From the NCBI RefSeq assembly GCF_012926525.1, contig NZ_JABBNI010000004.1, positions 1 through 64,000 on the forward strand: 64,000 nt of DNA, given 5' to 3'. Numbering within the stretch: the first letter of the stretch is position 1; each line of letters starts with the position of its first letter. This document shows positions 25,834 to 36,934 of this stretch, piece by piece. The stretch is from Clostridium muellerianum. GTDB lineage: Bacteria > Bacillota > Clostridia > Clostridiales > Clostridiaceae. A program made the position numbers and the translations under genes. The notes under the pieces are model-generated. The model did no database searches, was not told where the DNA came from, and was given only the letters and a program-made list of their open reading frames with translations.

Positions 25834-27756
25834 TTACTTTATAGAATATTTTTTTACCTTTCTATATATGGTAGCTCTACTTATATTAAGCATATGTGCT
25901 GCTTTTATTAAATCGCCATTTGCCTGATTTACAGCATTTCTTATATTTTCTGCTTCCATTTTTTCCATAGACATAATTTCTTTTTGACTGTCTGTGATTA
26001 TAGTTTTTGTTTTAACAATGTGACCATATAAAAATTCCTCAGTTATGTTATCAACTTCACACAAATAATAGGAACGTTCTACAACATTTCTAAGTTCTCT
26101 AACATTTCCTGGCCATTCATACCTTTTTATACACTCTAAATATTTTTCACTTAGAGTTTTGTGATCATTTGAACTTTTTAAATTTAATCTATAAACAAAA
26201 TATTCTGCCAAGGTTTGTATATCTTCAATTCTCTCCTTTAAAGCTATAGTTTTGACATTCATTACATTTAGTCTATAATATAAATCTTCTCTAAAATTCT
26301 TATTTTCTATTTCCTGTCGTAAGTTTCTATTAGTAGCTGCTATAACCCTTACATTTAATATTTTCTCATAGGTTCCACCTAATCTTGTAATTTTATTATT
26401 ATCAAGTACTCTTAAAAGCTTAGATTGCATATCTAAAGGTAATTCCCCAATTTCGTCCAAGAATATAGTTCCTCTATTGGCTAACTCAAATTTTCCTGGA
26501 TGACCTTCTTTTGTTGCCCCTGTAAACGCACCCTTTTCATATCCAAAAAGTTCACTCTCCATAAGTTCCTTTGGCAGTGAAGCACAATTAACCGCCACAA
26601 ATGGACCACTGCTTCTGTTACTATAGTTATGCATTGATTGTGCAAAAAGTTCCTTTCCAGTTCCACTAGGGCCTTCAATTAAAACATTACAACTAGTTAA
26701 AGCAGCTCTTTTAGCAAATTCTATAGTCTTTTTCATCTCTTCATTTTTAGTTATTATATCCTCAAATTTATAAGATGCATTAAATCCTGCTATAGTATTT
26801 GCTACCTTATGCATATAACCTTCACTATTAAATGTTATTACAGTCCCTTTAATTTTTTCACCTATAACAACAGGAAATGCATTTACGCTACACTTTATTC
26901 TTCTATTTTTTACATAGAAGTTACAATCTAAATTATGATACTTTTTATCTACTTTTAATGTATTTTTAATAAAATCTATATTTTTTAATAAAGATTTTAT
27001 ATTTGTATTAAGTATTTCATCTGTAGAAACACCTAATATTTTTGAAGCCATTCTATTAGTACTTTTTATTTTTAAATCTTCATCTAAAACTAACATACCT
27101 TCAGACATTGACTCAAAAATTACATTTAAAACTTTATTTGATTTTATTAATGTAAGTTGCTTTTCTATGGAGTGAGCTCCTGATACCACAATAGCTGTAG
27201 TATGCGAATGTGCTTTCGAATAATTTCCTGACATATTTATACTGCCTATTATATTTCCATCTTCATTATGTATAGGAGCTGCAGAACATGTAAATGAATG
27301 ATTTTTTTCATAATAATGTTCTGCACCTATTATTTGCACAGGTTTATCGAGATAAATGGCTGTTCCTATAGCATTTGTCCCCATAGCTTCTTCTGACCAT
27401 GAAGTTCCAATTACAAAATTTGAATTTTCAATTTTAATAAGTTCCTCATCGCCTATTATATCAATAATATATCCTTCTTTATCTGTTAATATTATTACAA
27501 ACCCAGATCCTTCAACTATATTATATAGGTTTTCCATTATAGGACGAGATACATCTATAAGTTCTTTATTTTCTTTTAATTTTAAATTCAGCTGACTTTT
27601 TGAGGCTATTTTAATATTTCCATTTATATAATCTATTCCATTTTTTCTACATCTCATCCAAGACTCTCTAACTATAGAATTTAAATTTTTATTACACTTT
27701 TCAACTTTTATAAATTCATTCCAGTACCCTTTTACATATTCTATACTATGTTTCAC
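25834..27756 (-). CDS. Sigma-54-dependent activator of the AcoR/AdhR type (GAF-PAS-AAA+-HTH)
   Basis: About 640 residues. A GAF-like sensor fills ~50-190 ([17 protein letters not shown].., [23 protein letters not shown]), PAS is at ~210-310 and AAA+ at ~330-560. The AAA+ part has Walker [10 protein letters not shown], a canonical GAFTGA loop, [10 protein letters not shown] and an arginine-finger region. A Fis-type HTH ([22 protein letters not shown]) ends the protein. I favour GTG 27756 (GGGGTG five bases upstream); the longest frame begins at GTG 27774. It lies upstream of an alcohol dehydrogenase gene with a matching promoter, like clostridial AdhR. DegV is encoded just upstream on the same strand. 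Confidence 0.9.
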   Translation of the reverse strand: MKHSIEYVKGYWNEFIKVEKCNKNLNSIVRESWMRCRKNGIDYINGNIKIASKSQLNLKLKENKELIDVSRPIMENLYNIVEGSGFVIILTDKEGYIIDIIGDEELIKIENSNFVIGTSWSEEAMGTNAIGTAIYLDKPVQIIGAEHYYEKNHSFTCSAAPIHNEDGNIIGSINMSGNYSKAHSHTTAIVVSGAHSIEKQLTLIKSNKVLNVIFESMSEGMLVLDEDLKIKSTNRMASKILGVSTDEILNTNIKSLLKNIDFIKNTLKVDKKYHNLDCNFYVKNRRIKCSVNAFPVVIGEKIKGTVITFNSEGYMHKVANTIAGFNASYKFEDIITKNEEMKKTIEFAKRAALTSCNVLIEGPSGTGKELFAQSMHNYSNRSSGPFVAVNCASLPKELMESELFGYEKGAFTGATKEGHPGKFELANRGTIFLDEIGELPLDMQSKLLRVLDNNKITRLGGTYEKILNVRVIAATNRNLRQEIENKNFREDLYYRLNVMNVKTIALKERIEDIQTLAEYFVYRLNLKSSNDHKTLSEKYLECIKRYEWPGNVRELRNVVERSYYLCEVDNITEEFLYGHIVKTKTIITDSQKEIMSMEKMEAENIRNAVNQANGDLIKAAHMLNISRATIYRKVKKYSIK

Positions 27757-27784
27757 CAAATCACCCCAAAACACTAATGTTCTT

Positions 27785-28651
27785 TTACCTCTCTTTTCCT
27801 ATAAAGCAAAGGGCTAACATTCCTCTTCCGCAGTGAGAAGCCATCCCAAGACCTAACTCACTTAAAATAACATTTTTAGTCTTAAACTGATTCTCTATAA
27901 CTTTTTTCAAAGCTCGAGCATCTTCTAAACAGTCTCCATGTGCTATACCTATTAATTGTTCAGACGGATTTTCACACTGCTCTTTTAATTTTTCTATTAA
28001 ATATTTAATAGCTCTTTTTCTTCCCCTTATACTATCAACATTTTTTAAAGTTCCATCTTCTGTTATGCAAATTATCGGTTTTATATCAAGTAAAGTTCCT
28101 ATTGCAGCCTTTGATACAGATATTCTTCCTCCTCTTTTTAAATGTTTTAGATCTTCTACAACAAACCAATGATTAACTTTTGTTTTAGTATTTTCAATCC
28201 AATTTATAATATCTTCTTTCAAAAAATTTTCCTTTATCATCTTATAAGCATTATATACTAAAATCCCCTGACCTATAGAAGAACATCTGGTATCTATTAA
28301 TGTTATATCAGCATCCTTATATTCTTCCATAATAATTTCTCTTGCTAATTTTGCACTATTAAATGTTCCACTTAATCCAGATGACATACCTATATATATT
28401 ATAGGCACTTTTTGCTTTAGTAATTCCTTAAACTTCTCCACAAATCTGAATTCATTTATTTGAGATGTGGAAGGCATTTCTCCCTCTTTTAAACCTTTAT
28501 AAAATTCTTCTCTACCTAACGATTTTCCAAAATCATCTTCATATTCTTTCCCTTTAAAACAACATGTAAGTCCAAGAAAGGGAACTTCATTTTCATCGAT
28601 AAAATCTGGTGGTAGATCACAGCTAGCATCTGTCATTATTATAAGTTTCAT
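27785..28651 (-). CDS. DegV family fatty-acid-binding protein
   Basis: 288 residues with the DegV fold: the opening [20 protein letters not shown], the middle [23 protein letters not shown], and [18 protein letters not shown] with [16 protein letters not shown]. DegV (FakB-like) proteins bind fatty acids and, in organisms with a FakA kinase, present them for phosphorylation. No fakA is in this window. The start is ATG 28651 with a GGGGG-type site upstream. It is co-oriented with the sigma-54 activator gene 10-30 bases downstream; the two may be co-transcribed. Confidence 0.88.
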   Translation of the reverse strand: MKLIIMTDASCDLPPDFIDENEVPFLGLTCCFKGKEYEDDFGKSLGREEFYKGLKEGEMPSTSQINEFRFVEKFKELLKQKVPIIYIGMSSGLSGTFNSAKLAREIIMEEYKDADITLIDTRCSSIGQGILVYNAYKMIKENFLKEDIINWIENTKTKVNHWFVVEDLKHLKRGGRISVSKAAIGTLLDIKPIICITEDGTLKNVDSIRGRKRAIKYLIEKLKEQCENPSEQLIGIAHGDCLEDARALKKVIENQFKTKNVILSELGLGMASHCGRGMLALCFIGKER

Positions 28652-28749
28652 TGTTATCCCCCATCCTAAATTAATAATAAATTTGTTATTAATTTATATG
28701 ATACTTACAATTATGATATCAATAAATTTTCTAAATATCAATGCAGTAA

Positions 28750-28785
28750 AAAAGTATGAAAAATTAAAATACTCTTCATACTTTT
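28750..28785 (-). terminator. Terminator of the argBD operon
   Basis: AAAAGTATGAA (28750-28760) and TTCATACTTTT (28775-28785) form an 11-bp stem with a 14-base loop, followed by TTTTTT on the minus strand. It lies 18 bases past the argD stop. Confidence 0.8.
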
Positions 28786-28802
28786 AAAATTATTTTTAAG
28801 TT

Positions 28803-29969
28803 TTAACTATAAGTTTTTAAAACACTATCTAAAATTTCTACAGTCTTATCTATATCTTCATTTTCTACATTAAGGGGGGGAAGTAATCTTATAACATCTT
28901 TTCCTGCAGTAACAACTAAAAGCTTATTTTTAAAACAGCTTTTACTAAATTCTTTTACATCTACTTTCAGTTTTATTCCAATTAAAAGACCCATTCCCTT
29001 TATTTCTTCTATTATAGAGTATTTCTTCTTAAGGACTTCTAATTTAGATATTATATAACTGCTTTTCTCATCTACTTTATTTACTACCCCCTCATCTACT
29101 AATTCCTCTAAAATTTTCAAGCTAACTGCTGAAGCTAAAGGATTTCCACCAAATGTACTACCATGATCTCCCCTTTCAAATACAGATGCTTTTTTATTAA
29201 CCATTGCAGCTCCTATAGGAAATCCACCGCCAAGAGCTTTTGCCATACATACAACATCAGGTACAACCTCGAATTTTTCATATGCAAACAAAGTCCCAAG
29301 TCTTCCTATTCCACATTGCACTTCATCAAATATAAGTAATGCATCATTTTCTTCGCATAGTTTTTTTACACCCTTAAGATATTCTACTGAAGCTACATTT
29401 ATTCCGCCCTCACCTTGAATTGGCTCAATTATAACAGCACATACATTTTTATCTATTTTGTCTTCTAAATCTTTTATATTATTAAATTTTACACTTTTGG
29501 TGCCGCCAATTAGTGGTTTAAAATCCTCCTGATACTTTTTCTGTCCTGTTATGGATAATGCCCCCATAGTTCTTCCATGAAAAGAATCTTCCATATATAT
29601 AATTACATTTTTACTTTCTCCACCATGAACTTTACCATATTTTCTAGCAATTTTTACTCCTACTTCTATAGCTTCAGTACCACTATTGCAAAAGAAAACT
29701 GAATCATGTTCACTTAAAGAGCATAGTTTTTCTGCAAGTTCTATAGACTTTCTATTCCAGTAATAATTAGATATATGCATTACTTTCTTACTTTGTTCCT
29801 CAATGGCTTTTATTATACTAGGATGGCTGTGTCCAAGACAATTTACAGCTACTCCTGAAACAAAATCTATATATTCTATTCCATCGTTATCATATAACTT
29901 ACATCCTATTCCTTTTTCAAAACTTACATCAAACCTACCATAAGTGTTCATTATATTACTTTCTGACAT
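28803..29969 (-). CDS. argD: Acetylornithine aminotransferase
   Basis: 388 residues of the class III PLP aminotransferases. It interconverts N-acetylglutamate semialdehyde and N-acetylornithine in arginine synthesis. The PLP site features are FFCNSGTEAIEVGVKIAR (~93-110), IIEPIQGEGGINVAS, LLIFDEVQCGIGRLG and the Schiff-base lysine in MAKALGGGFPIGA (~Lys244). It starts at ATG 29969 after GGAGG and overlaps the argB 3' end by 19 bases, so the pair is coupled. ArgB-ArgD here with argC divergent, and argF at the window's end, form most of the arginine pathway. Confidence 0.93.
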   Translation of the reverse strand: MSESNIMNTYGRFDVSFEKGIGCKLYDNDGIEYIDFVSGVAVNCLGHSHPSIIKAIEEQSKKVMHISNYYWNRKSIELAEKLCSLSEHDSVFFCNSGTEAIEVGVKIARKYGKVHGGESKNVIIYMEDSFHGRTMGALSITGQKKYQEDFKPLIGGTKSVKFNNIKDLEDKIDKNVCAVIIEPIQGEGGINVASVEYLKGVKKLCEENDALLIFDEVQCGIGRLGTLFAYEKFEVVPDVVCMAKALGGGFPIGAAMVNKKASVFERGDHGSTFGGNPLASAVSLKILEELVDEGVVNKVDEKSSYIISKLEVLKKKYSIIEEIKGMGLLIGIKLKVDVKEFSKSCFKNKLLVVTAGKDVIRLLPPLNVENEDIDKTVEILDSVLKTYS

Positions 29970-30850
29970 TGATTTATTCCTCCATTTAATGTGATTTTAG
30001 TTCCTTTACCTGATATTATATCTAAAATTAGGCCATGATTTTTTCTACCATCCACAAGATGAATGCTTTTCGTACCTTTTTCAATTGCTTCTATGCAGCA
30101 TTCCATTTTAGGAATCATACCGCCATTTATGACGCCTTCATCTATATACTTTTTTATTTCTCCAGATGATATGTGTTTCAAAATATTATCTTTATCATTT
30201 ATATCTGTATAAACGCCTTCTACATCTGTAAGTATTATAAGCTTTTCTGCTTTAAGTGCAGAACTTATAAATGAAGCTGCATAATCTGCATTTATATTAT
30301 ATTTATTCCCATAAGAATCACATCCAATAGGAGCTACAACAGCCACTCTTCCCTTTTCGATTATATTGCTTAGAAAGTTTTTATTTATACCTACAACTTT
30401 TCCTACAAATCCTATATCTATTTTTTCGCCATTATTATATAGGTACTTTTTCTTTGCTTTTATTAAATTACTATCCCTTCCACTTAATCCTATAGCACTA
30501 ATTCCATACTTACTTAAATTAGCTGATATATCTTTATTTATATGACCAGATAGTACCATTTCTACTACATCCATAACTTTTTCATCAGTAACTCTAAGAC
30601 CATTTACAAATTTGGTATCCATTCCTGTCATATGTATCCACTTTGATATCTCTGGTCCACCACCATGAACAATAACTACATTTATACCAAGGAGTTTCAT
30701 ATAAACTATATCTTCTATAAATGCTTTTGCAGCATTTTTATTTTTCATAATACTTCCACCATATTTTATTACAAAAGTCTTACCCACAAACTTTTTCATG
30801 TATGGTAAAGGATCTATATCTAGTGAAATAATTTCTTCTACATTTATCAT
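29951..30850 (-). CDS. argB: Acetylglutamate kinase
   Basis: 299 residues of the amino-acid kinase family. It phosphorylates N-acetyl-L-glutamate, the second step of arginine synthesis. The N-terminal FVIKYGGSIMKN (~27-38), the acetylglutamate-binding VIVHGGGPEISKWIHMTGMDTKFVNGLRVT, the NADYAASFISSALKAEKLIILTDVEGVY block and GGMIPKMECC are all present. The start chosen is ATG 30850 with GGTGGAG upstream; the longer frame from 30862 is less likely. The N-terminal extension seen in arginine-inhibited hexameric forms is short but present (~20 residues), so feedback inhibition is plausible. It is divergent from argC over a ~150-base control region. Confidence 0.93.
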   Translation of the reverse strand: MINVEEIISLDIDPLPYMKKFVGKTFVIKYGGSIMKNKNAAKAFIEDIVYMKLLGINVVIVHGGGPEISKWIHMTGMDTKFVNGLRVTDEKVMDVVEMVLSGHINKDISANLSKYGISAIGLSGRDSNLIKAKKKYLYNNGEKIDIGFVGKVVGINKNFLSNIIEKGRVAVVAPIGCDSYGNKYNINADYAASFISSALKAEKLIILTDVEGVYTDINDKDNILKHISSGEIKKYIDEGVINGGMIPKMECCIEAIEKGTKSIHLVDGRKNHGLILDIISGKGTKITLNGGINQCQKVI

Positions 30851-30899
30851 GTACTCCACCAACCTTCAAATTTTATATGAATAATTATACTATGATTTT

Positions 30900-30985
30900 T
30901 ATTAATATTCAATATTTTATTTTATTTTTATTGAATAAATATTTTATTTTGTGTATAATTACTTTATTCAAAATTTGTTACACAA
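30900..30985. promoter_or_regulatory. argB/argC divergent control region with ARG-box-like half sites
   Basis: A plus-strand promoter for argC reads TTGAAT (30931-30936), 17 bases, TATAAT (30954-30959). It is overlapped by TGAAT/ATTCA half sites at 30906-30910, 30932-30936 and 30966-30970, which are typical halves of ArgR (AhrC) boxes. ArgR repression of both directions is likely by pathway knowledge. Confidence 0.5.
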
Positions 30986-30997
30986 GGAGTGGTTAAA

Positions 30998-32035
30998 ATG
31001 ATTAAAGTAGGTATAATAGGATCTACAGGTTATGCTGGGCAACAGCTTGTATGGCTATTACAGAATCATCCTTCCATTGAAATAGTTTTTTTATGTTCTC
31101 ATAGTTATGAAAATACACTATATAAAGATATTTATAAAAACTTTAATGGTTTTATAGATGATTTATGTATAAATATTCACGAGGCTGAATATAAATTAAA
31201 TTGTATAAATATGCTATTTTTAGCTCTCCCTCATGGCAAATCCTTTAATATAACAAAAAAAGCTTTAGAAAAAGGTGTAAAAGTAATTGATTTAGGAGCA
31301 GATTTTAGAATTAATTCAGAGAATATTTATGAACAGTGGTATAAAGTTAAACATACCTCCCCTGAACTTTTAAAAGAATCCGTTTATGGGCTTACTGAAT
31401 TAAATAGAAACCATATAAAAAAAGCTTCCTTGATTGCAAACCCTGGATGTTATCCAACAGCTAGCATATTAGCTCTAGCTCCTCTTTTAAAATTAAATTT
31501 AGTAGATAAGAGTTCTATAATTATAGATGCTAAATCAGGAATATCTGGAGCTGGTAGAAATGCTTCAATAGGAAATATTTTTGCAGAATGTAATGAATCA
31601 ATTAAAGCCTATTCTGTAGGTGAACATAGGCACACACCTGAAATAGAACAGGAACTAGGACTCATATGTAATGATAATATAACCCTAACATTTACTCCTC
31701 ATTTAGTTCCTATGAATAGAGGAATTTTATCAGTATGCTACAGCAAATTAATTTGTAAAAAATCGCAAGAAGAAATATATAAAATATATAAAGATTTTTA
31801 TAAAAATGAATTCTTTATAAAAATTACAGATACTATGCCAGAAACTAGATGGGTTAAGGGATCTAACTTGTGTCATATAGGTATAAGATTGGACGAACGA
31901 ACTGGAAGGGTCATTATAGCTTCCTGCATAGATAATCTCATAAAAGGTGCTGCAGGTCAGGCTGTTCAAAATATGAATTTAATGTTTAATTTAGATGAAA
32001 AAACAGGCCTTGATTTTCCTGCAATGATGCCATAA
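30998..32035 (+). CDS. argC: N-acetyl-gamma-glutamyl-phosphate reductase
   Basis: 345 residues. It reduces N-acetylglutamyl phosphate to the semialdehyde with NADPH. The NADP-binding start is [18 protein letters not shown]; the catalytic cysteine is in [15 protein letters not shown] (~Cys147); a histidine is in [14 protein letters not shown]; the C-terminal [18 protein letters not shown] is characteristic. The start chosen is ATG 30998 after AAGGAG (30984-30989); the frame from 30989 would overlap it. It is transcribed away from argB-argD. It stands alone before a strong terminator. Confidence 0.94.
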   Translation: MIKVGIIGSTGYAGQQLVWLLQNHPSIEIVFLCSHSYENTLYKDIYKNFNGFIDDLCINIHEAEYKLNCINMLFLALPHGKSFNITKKALEKGVKVIDLGADFRINSENIYEQWYKVKHTSPELLKESVYGLTELNRNHIKKASLIANPGCYPTASILALAPLLKLNLVDKSSIIIDAKSGISGAGRNASIGNIFAECNESIKAYSVGEHRHTPEIEQELGLICNDNITLTFTPHLVPMNRGILSVCYSKLICKKSQEEIYKIYKDFYKNEFFIKITDTMPETRWVKGSNLCHIGIRLDERTGRVIIASCIDNLIKGAAGQAVQNMNLMFNLDEKTGLDFPAMMP

Positions 32036-32047
32036 AATTTAATCTAC

Positions 32048-32084
32048 AATAATAAGCATATTGTAGCACAATATGCTTATTATT
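32048..32084. terminator. Bidirectional terminator between argC and spoVR
   Basis: A perfect 17-bp stem (arms 32048-32064 and 32068-32084) with a three-base loop, lying between two convergent genes whose stops are 12 and 6 bases away. Confidence 0.85.
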
Positions 32085-32089
32085 AATCT

Positions 32090-33457
32090 TTATCCATAAA
32101 TTATTTTTTTATTTTCATCACAAATAACTTTAACATTTTTTCCATCTAAATTAGTATTTAGCACTACCTTATGTTTCCATAAGTCTACAATATATTTAAC
32201 TGTTTCTATTGCATACTTAAGCTGCAGTTCTCTTCCATCAAAAACATGTTCAAGGGTTAGTGCCTTATCTAGCTTTGACATATCAGTAACTCTTATATAT
32301 GGAATTGATCCCATTCCACAAGAATCACTTAATACATTTCTTATATTTTTCCATCCATCTTCATCAGATATTTCATCAATAATATATTTTTTTTCTTTTT
32401 TAATGTATTTGAATAAATTTAATTTTGTACAAAGTTCTTTAGTTAAATATCTTCTAATAAAAGATTCATCCCTTTCAATAGATCTTACTTCAAAAATTTT
32501 ACTAATATCATACTTTTCTACTAAATCATTATAAATTTGAAATCCAAGAAAATAAGGATTTATACTTCCTTCAAGAGGAACTACTACATCATTATGCCTT
32601 TTTATAAATTCCATATATAGATTTTGAGGCAAATCAAGTTTCTTCAAAATATTATAGTGCCAAAAACTAGCCCAACCTTCATTCATAATTTTTGTTTCCA
32701 TTTGAGGTATAAAATATTGGGTTTCATTTCTTACTATTTCTATAATATTTCTTTGCCACTCTACAAGATCTCCATATTTTGATATAAATCCTAGTATATC
32801 TTCTGTAGGTTCTTGAGGTATTTTTTCTATATCAGGAGGATCTGGTTTCACCCTAGGTACTATAATACTTTCATTTACCTCCATATTTTTATAGTCTTCT
32901 ATTTTTCTTCTCCTTATTTCTTCGTCATCTAAACATTTAACTCCTGTAGACCTATTTGTTTGAAATTTTAATGCATGAGCTGCATTAAGCATCTTTTCTA
33001 CTTCTATATATCCTATACTAGGATCATTTATATATGCCCTAATAATATCCGCATGATTTTTAAACATTTCTACTGTATATTCTGCATTAGTAGCCTCTTT
33101 AAATAATCTATTATTCTTAAAAAAATCGTTATGTCCATATACATGAGCTATTGTTAGTATTTGAAGTAGCAGCGTATTATCCTTCATTAAATATGCAATA
33201 CATGGATTGGAGTTTATAACCATCTCATAAGGCAACCCTGTAAGATTATAATTATATAAAGTCCTTAATCTTTCATAAGCTTTGCCAAAACTCCAGTGAG
33301 GATACATAGATGGCATACCAACATACACTTCATATGCAAGCATATCGTTATAATTTATAATTTCAAATTCCTGGGGATAATAATCAAGACCTAATTCTTG
33401 AACCTTTTTTTCTATAATATCATCCCATTTTTCTAGATCTGTAACCGTATATTCCAA
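32090..33457 (-). CDS. spoVR: Stage V sporulation protein R (SpoVR)
   Basis: 455 residues of the SpoVR family, needed for normal spore cortex in Bacillus; biochemical role unknown. Family blocks are visible: YEVYVGMPSMYPHWSFGKAYER (~51-72), YEMVINSNPCIAYLMKDNTL, LTIAHVYGHNDFFKNN (~121-136) and KIMNEGWASFWHYNILKKL (~264-282). The start is TTG 33457 after AAGGGGGTGA. It is the last gene of the conserved prkA-yhbH-spoVR operon, which is expressed in sporulation or nutrient stress. Confidence 0.93.
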   Translation of the reverse strand: MEYTVTDLEKWDDIIEKKVQELGLDYYPQEFEIINYNDMLAYEVYVGMPSMYPHWSFGKAYERLRTLYNYNLTGLPYEMVINSNPCIAYLMKDNTLLLQILTIAHVYGHNDFFKNNRLFKEATNAEYTVEMFKNHADIIRAYINDPSIGYIEVEKMLNAAHALKFQTNRSTGVKCLDDEEIRRRKIEDYKNMEVNESIIVPRVKPDPPDIEKIPQEPTEDILGFISKYGDLVEWQRNIIEIVRNETQYFIPQMETKIMNEGWASFWHYNILKKLDLPQNLYMEFIKRHNDVVVPLEGSINPYFLGFQIYNDLVEKYDISKIFEVRSIERDESFIRRYLTKELCTKLNLFKYIKKEKKYIIDEISDEDGWKNIRNVLSDSCGMGSIPYIRVTDMSKLDKALTLEHVFDGRELQLKYAIETVKYIVDLWKHKVVLNTNLDGKNVKVICDENKKIIYG

Positions 33458-33469
33458 AGTTTCACCCCC

Positions 33470-34678
33470 TTATTGATATTCATTTTTAATATCTGCACTA
33501 AGCATTTCCCTAAGGGCATCCCACATATCTTCTTTTCTTTTCATGGCTACAGATACAAAATTATTTTTATTAACTTCAACTGTATATCTCTTTTTAATAG
33601 CACTTGTATATCCATATGCCATAATTTCTGCATATCCAAACAGATTACATACATCACACAATTCATTTGCAGCTTTTACAGCCCTGTCATTATCTTCACT
33701 CCAGTTGTCTCCATCGCTTACATGAAATGAATATATATTCCAAAAATCAGGATTATACTTTTCCTTTATAATTTCCAAAGCTTTATTATAACCGCTAGAT
33801 ATATATGTGCCTCCAGATTCTACCTTATGAAAAAATTCATCTTCTGTAACTACTTTTGCAGATGTAGAATGTGCTATAAAAACCACCTCTACACTGGAAT
33901 ATTTCATTTTAACAAACTGGTACAGCATAAAAAAAAAGGAACGGGCCAAATACTTTTTATTCTGATCCATAGAAGCAGAGGTATCCATTATGCACATAAC
34001 TACCGCATTATATTCCTTTTTCTTAGTAGGCTTAACCTTATAATATCTTAAATCATCTTCTTTAAATGGAAATCTTCCTTTAATTTCACCATCTTCCAAC
34101 TTAAACTCATTTTCTGCTTCAACGTTTTTGTATCTTTCTGATAAAGCCTTTTTCATACCTTGTTTTCTTTTTAGCTTTTCAATTACAGTTTTTTTCTTAG
34201 CCAGTCTTGGTGGGATTCCACTTTTTTGATATCCACACTTTTTTCTTGATCCTTCTGATATTATTTCAGAAAATCTTCTTTTATTTAAATTAGGTAAGTT
34301 TAAATCTTGAAATACATATTCCATTATCTCCTCAATGGTTATCTCTGTTTCATATATATCTTCGCCTTCACTATTACCTGCCCCTTTGTTTCCACCACCT
34401 TTGGCATCCTTTTCTTTTCCTATAACATCTCCTCTTTTTTCAGTACCATCACCACTTCCAACTCCTGGCACATTTTTACCGTATATAAACTGATATTCTT
34501 TAAGTCCTTTTATAGGTATTTTAATTTTTTTATTCTTAGTCTGACCAATAATACTTTCTTCTGATAATATGTCTACTAAATTTTTCTTTATAGAATCTTC
34601 TACAAGTTCTCTATGCCTTCTTTTGTCTTCAGCAACTCTATCATGTCCTATAGGATTAAATTCTCTAAATATGCCCAT
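33470..34678 (-). CDS. yhbH: YhbH family sporulation protein (VWA domain)
   Basis: About 402 residues of the UPF0229/YhbH family. The N-terminal part has [21 protein letters not shown], then an acidic/glycine-rich linker ([19 protein letters not shown]). The C-terminal von Willebrand-type domain has the metal site [22 protein letters not shown] with [13 protein letters not shown]. The start is ATG 34678, just past the prkA stop at 34686; the frame that opens at 34714 overlaps prkA and is unlikely. It lies between prkA and spoVR and is presumed to work with the PrkA kinase/AAA+ protein. Confidence 0.92.
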   Translation of the reverse strand: MGIFREFNPIGHDRVAEDKRRHRELVEDSIKKNLVDILSEESIIGQTKNKKIKIPIKGLKEYQFIYGKNVPGVGSGDGTEKRGDVIGKEKDAKGGGNKGAGNSEGEDIYETEITIEEIMEYVFQDLNLPNLNKRRFSEIISEGSRKKCGYQKSGIPPRLAKKKTVIEKLKRKQGMKKALSERYKNVEAENEFKLEDGEIKGRFPFKEDDLRYYKVKPTKKKEYNAVVMCIMDTSASMDQNKKYLARSFFFMLYQFVKMKYSSVEVVFIAHSTSAKVVTEDEFFHKVESGGTYISSGYNKALEIIKEKYNPDFWNIYSFHVSDGDNWSEDNDRAVKAANELCDVCNLFGYAEIMAYGYTSAIKKRYTVEVNKNNFVSVAMKRKEDMWDALREMLSADIKNEYQ

Positions 34679-34685
34679 AGTGCCA

Positions 34686-36608
34686 TCAATCCTTCCATAG
34701 ATTATTAGCTGCATATTTGAGTATTACGTCACAGCAGTGGTCACAATATCCATTCTTCTTCATTTCTTCTACCATTGAATTATATTTCTTATCTTGTTCC
34801 TTATTTCTAACCTTTGACTTAGTAACAATACGAGACATCTCTCTTACAGAAGAAGTTATTTTCTTTTCTACAGCTTCTTTTAAAGGCTCATAAGAAGTAT
34901 AATCTATTTTTTCTCCTTTTCTTATCATATAGAACATATATGATGTTACATCAGATCTAAATCCTTTAGCAGAACCTTCTGATATTCCTATTTGTTCCTC
35001 AATAGACCTCATGAATTTTTCATCAGCTTCTAATTGTTCTCCTGTAGACTTATCTTTAATTTTAGTCTTATTTACATATGCTTCTGCATGATCTAAATAG
35101 TTATTAAATAAGCTTTCTGCTTGCTCTCTAAAGCTTTGAATAAATGCCTTAGTTATTTCTTTTTCAAGGATCTTATTATATTCTTTTCTCATAGTATCTT
35201 GAACAAATGCTAAATATTTTCTCTTTATATCATCAGCTATATCTAAATCCTTTACTGATTTTATTATATTTTCCATAACACTTAGAGGATTTATGCAGTC
35301 ATATTCAGAATCAGAAAGAGCATTATCTATAGCTTTAATTATAAATCTTGTAGATATACCCTCCATACCTTCTCCAAGCCCTGCTTCTTCTCTAAGTTCA
35401 GTGATATCTATCTTTTTGGTAGTACCTTTTTCAACTATTTCTTCACCATTATATATTTTTAACTTTGTAAGAGTATCTACTTTATTAGATGGCATAAGCC
35501 TTGTAAGTATCGCAAACATAGCAGCCATTTCAATAGTATGAGGTGCTATATGAGCTTTAAAATTACTTTTCTTTAATATTTTTTCATATATTTTAGTTTC
35601 TTCATTTAACTCTAAGCAATATGGAACTTCCACTTTTACAATTCTATCTAATATAGCTTCATTTGTATGATCTGATTTAAATTTATTCCATTCTGCTTCA
35701 TTGGAATGGGCAATAATTACTCCATCAAAATAGATCATTGATCCTTTTCCTGGAGATGGTATTGATTTTTCCTGAGTGGCTGTTATTATAGTATGCAAAT
35801 ACTCTACATCATTTTTAAATACCTCTATAAATTCAACCATTCCTCTATTTCCTACGTCAAAAGCTCCATTTAGTGAAAATATACGAGGATCATCTTCTGG
35901 ATACAAATCCATCTTAGATATATCTACGGACCCCACCAGTACAGATGTATCTTGGTTATTAGGATCAACAGGAGGTACTACCCCCACTCCTTTTCTAGAC
36001 CTTATAGAAAATTCAGTTTTAACTACTGGGAACTTCTCATATTCGCCTTTAAATTCTTCTTTTAATCTATACCTGCATACAGGACATAAATCTCCTTCTA
36101 TTTTAACCCCCAACATCTCTTCAAAATCTTTTCTTAAATGCTTAGGAATAAGATGAAGAGGTTCTTCCCTCATAGGACATCCTTTCAATGCATATATAGG
36201 TTCACTTGCTTCTATAGCTTTTTTAAATGCATCTACTATAGAAGACTTTCCTGATCCTACTGGACCAACTAAATAAAGTACTTGCCTTGATTCTTCACCT
36301 TCCATAGCTGCTGAATAAAAGTAACTAGCTATTTTCATCAAGGTTTTATCTATGCCGAAAAACTCATTTTTAAAAAAGCCGTAGCTTTTAATAGTTTCAT
36401 TACCATATATTTTTCTTATTCTTAAGTTTTCCTCTGGTTTCAAAACTTCTACACCAAACTTGTTTATAATATCGTATATTCTTTTATGAGCAAGTTTAGC
36501 TGCATCAGGATTTTTCTTTAAAATTTCAAGATAATCTAAAAAATTCCCCTGAAACTCTTCTTTTTTTCTTTTTTCTCTATCATTTTCTATTAATTCTTTA
36601 AAATTCAT
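34686..36608 (-). CDS. prkA: PrkA family serine protein kinase / AAA+ protein
   Basis: 640 residues, the full family length. Residues ~1-400 hold the AAA+ core, with Walker [17 protein letters not shown] (~113-128) and the segments [14 protein letters not shown] and [12 protein letters not shown] (a CxxC pair). The C-terminal PrkA domain (~400-640) ends in [16 protein letters not shown]. In Bacillus PrkA affects sporulation and has been described as a kinase and, later, as an ATP-dependent protease; E. coli YeaG is related. It starts at ATG 36608 after GGAGGTTAT. It leads the operon with yhbH and spoVR. Confidence 0.93.
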   Translation of the reverse strand: MNFKELIENDREKRKKEEFQGNFLDYLEILKKNPDAAKLAHKRIYDIINKFGVEVLKPEENLRIRKIYGNETIKSYGFFKNEFFGIDKTLMKIASYFYSAAMEGEESRQVLYLVGPVGSGKSSIVDAFKKAIEASEPIYALKGCPMREEPLHLIPKHLRKDFEEMLGVKIEGDLCPVCRYRLKEEFKGEYEKFPVVKTEFSIRSRKGVGVVPPVDPNNQDTSVLVGSVDISKMDLYPEDDPRIFSLNGAFDVGNRGMVEFIEVFKNDVEYLHTIITATQEKSIPSPGKGSMIYFDGVIIAHSNEAEWNKFKSDHTNEAILDRIVKVEVPYCLELNEETKIYEKILKKSNFKAHIAPHTIEMAAMFAILTRLMPSNKVDTLTKLKIYNGEEIVEKGTTKKIDITELREEAGLGEGMEGISTRFIIKAIDNALSDSEYDCINPLSVMENIIKSVKDLDIADDIKRKYLAFVQDTMRKEYNKILEKEITKAFIQSFREQAESLFNNYLDHAEAYVNKTKIKDKSTGEQLEADEKFMRSIEEQIGISEGSAKGFRSDVTSYMFYMIRKGEKIDYTSYEPLKEAVEKKITSSVREMSRIVTKSKVRNKEQDKKYNSMVEEMKKNGYCDHCCDVILKYAANNLWKD

Positions 36609-36827
36609 TATATAACCTCCATAAAAAGTAATAACAAATACATATTGTATATCTTCTAAGGAAATATCTTTGTAGTATTTATATTAGTTTTTTAAAGATT
36701 TTAGAACAAAGCTATACACTCTTACTAGTAACTATAAGCAAAGAACATAAAATACATAGTAGTATTTGAGCTAAAAGTAAAAAAATACGAAAAATCAGAG
36801 ATGCATGTCCAAAAAAATATAAAAAAA

Positions 36828-36856
36828 GAACCAGTATTAAGTACAAATACTAGTTC
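36828..36856 (-). terminator. Minus-strand terminator far downstream of purL
   Basis: GAACCAGTATT / AATACTAGTTC form an 11-bp stem with one mismatch, followed on the minus strand by TTTTTTT. The nearest upstream minus-strand gene is purL, whose stop is ~670 bases away, so either purL transcripts cross the palindromic element at 36935-37500 or that element has its own transcript. The region 36609-36827 holds nothing else that I can support. Confidence 0.65.
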
Positions 36857-36934
36857 AGTCTATTATATGAGTAAAAAAAGTTTACTTTCATAGTATTAAC
36901 TAGAAATAAAAAAGTATACATTTTTATTTTACAA

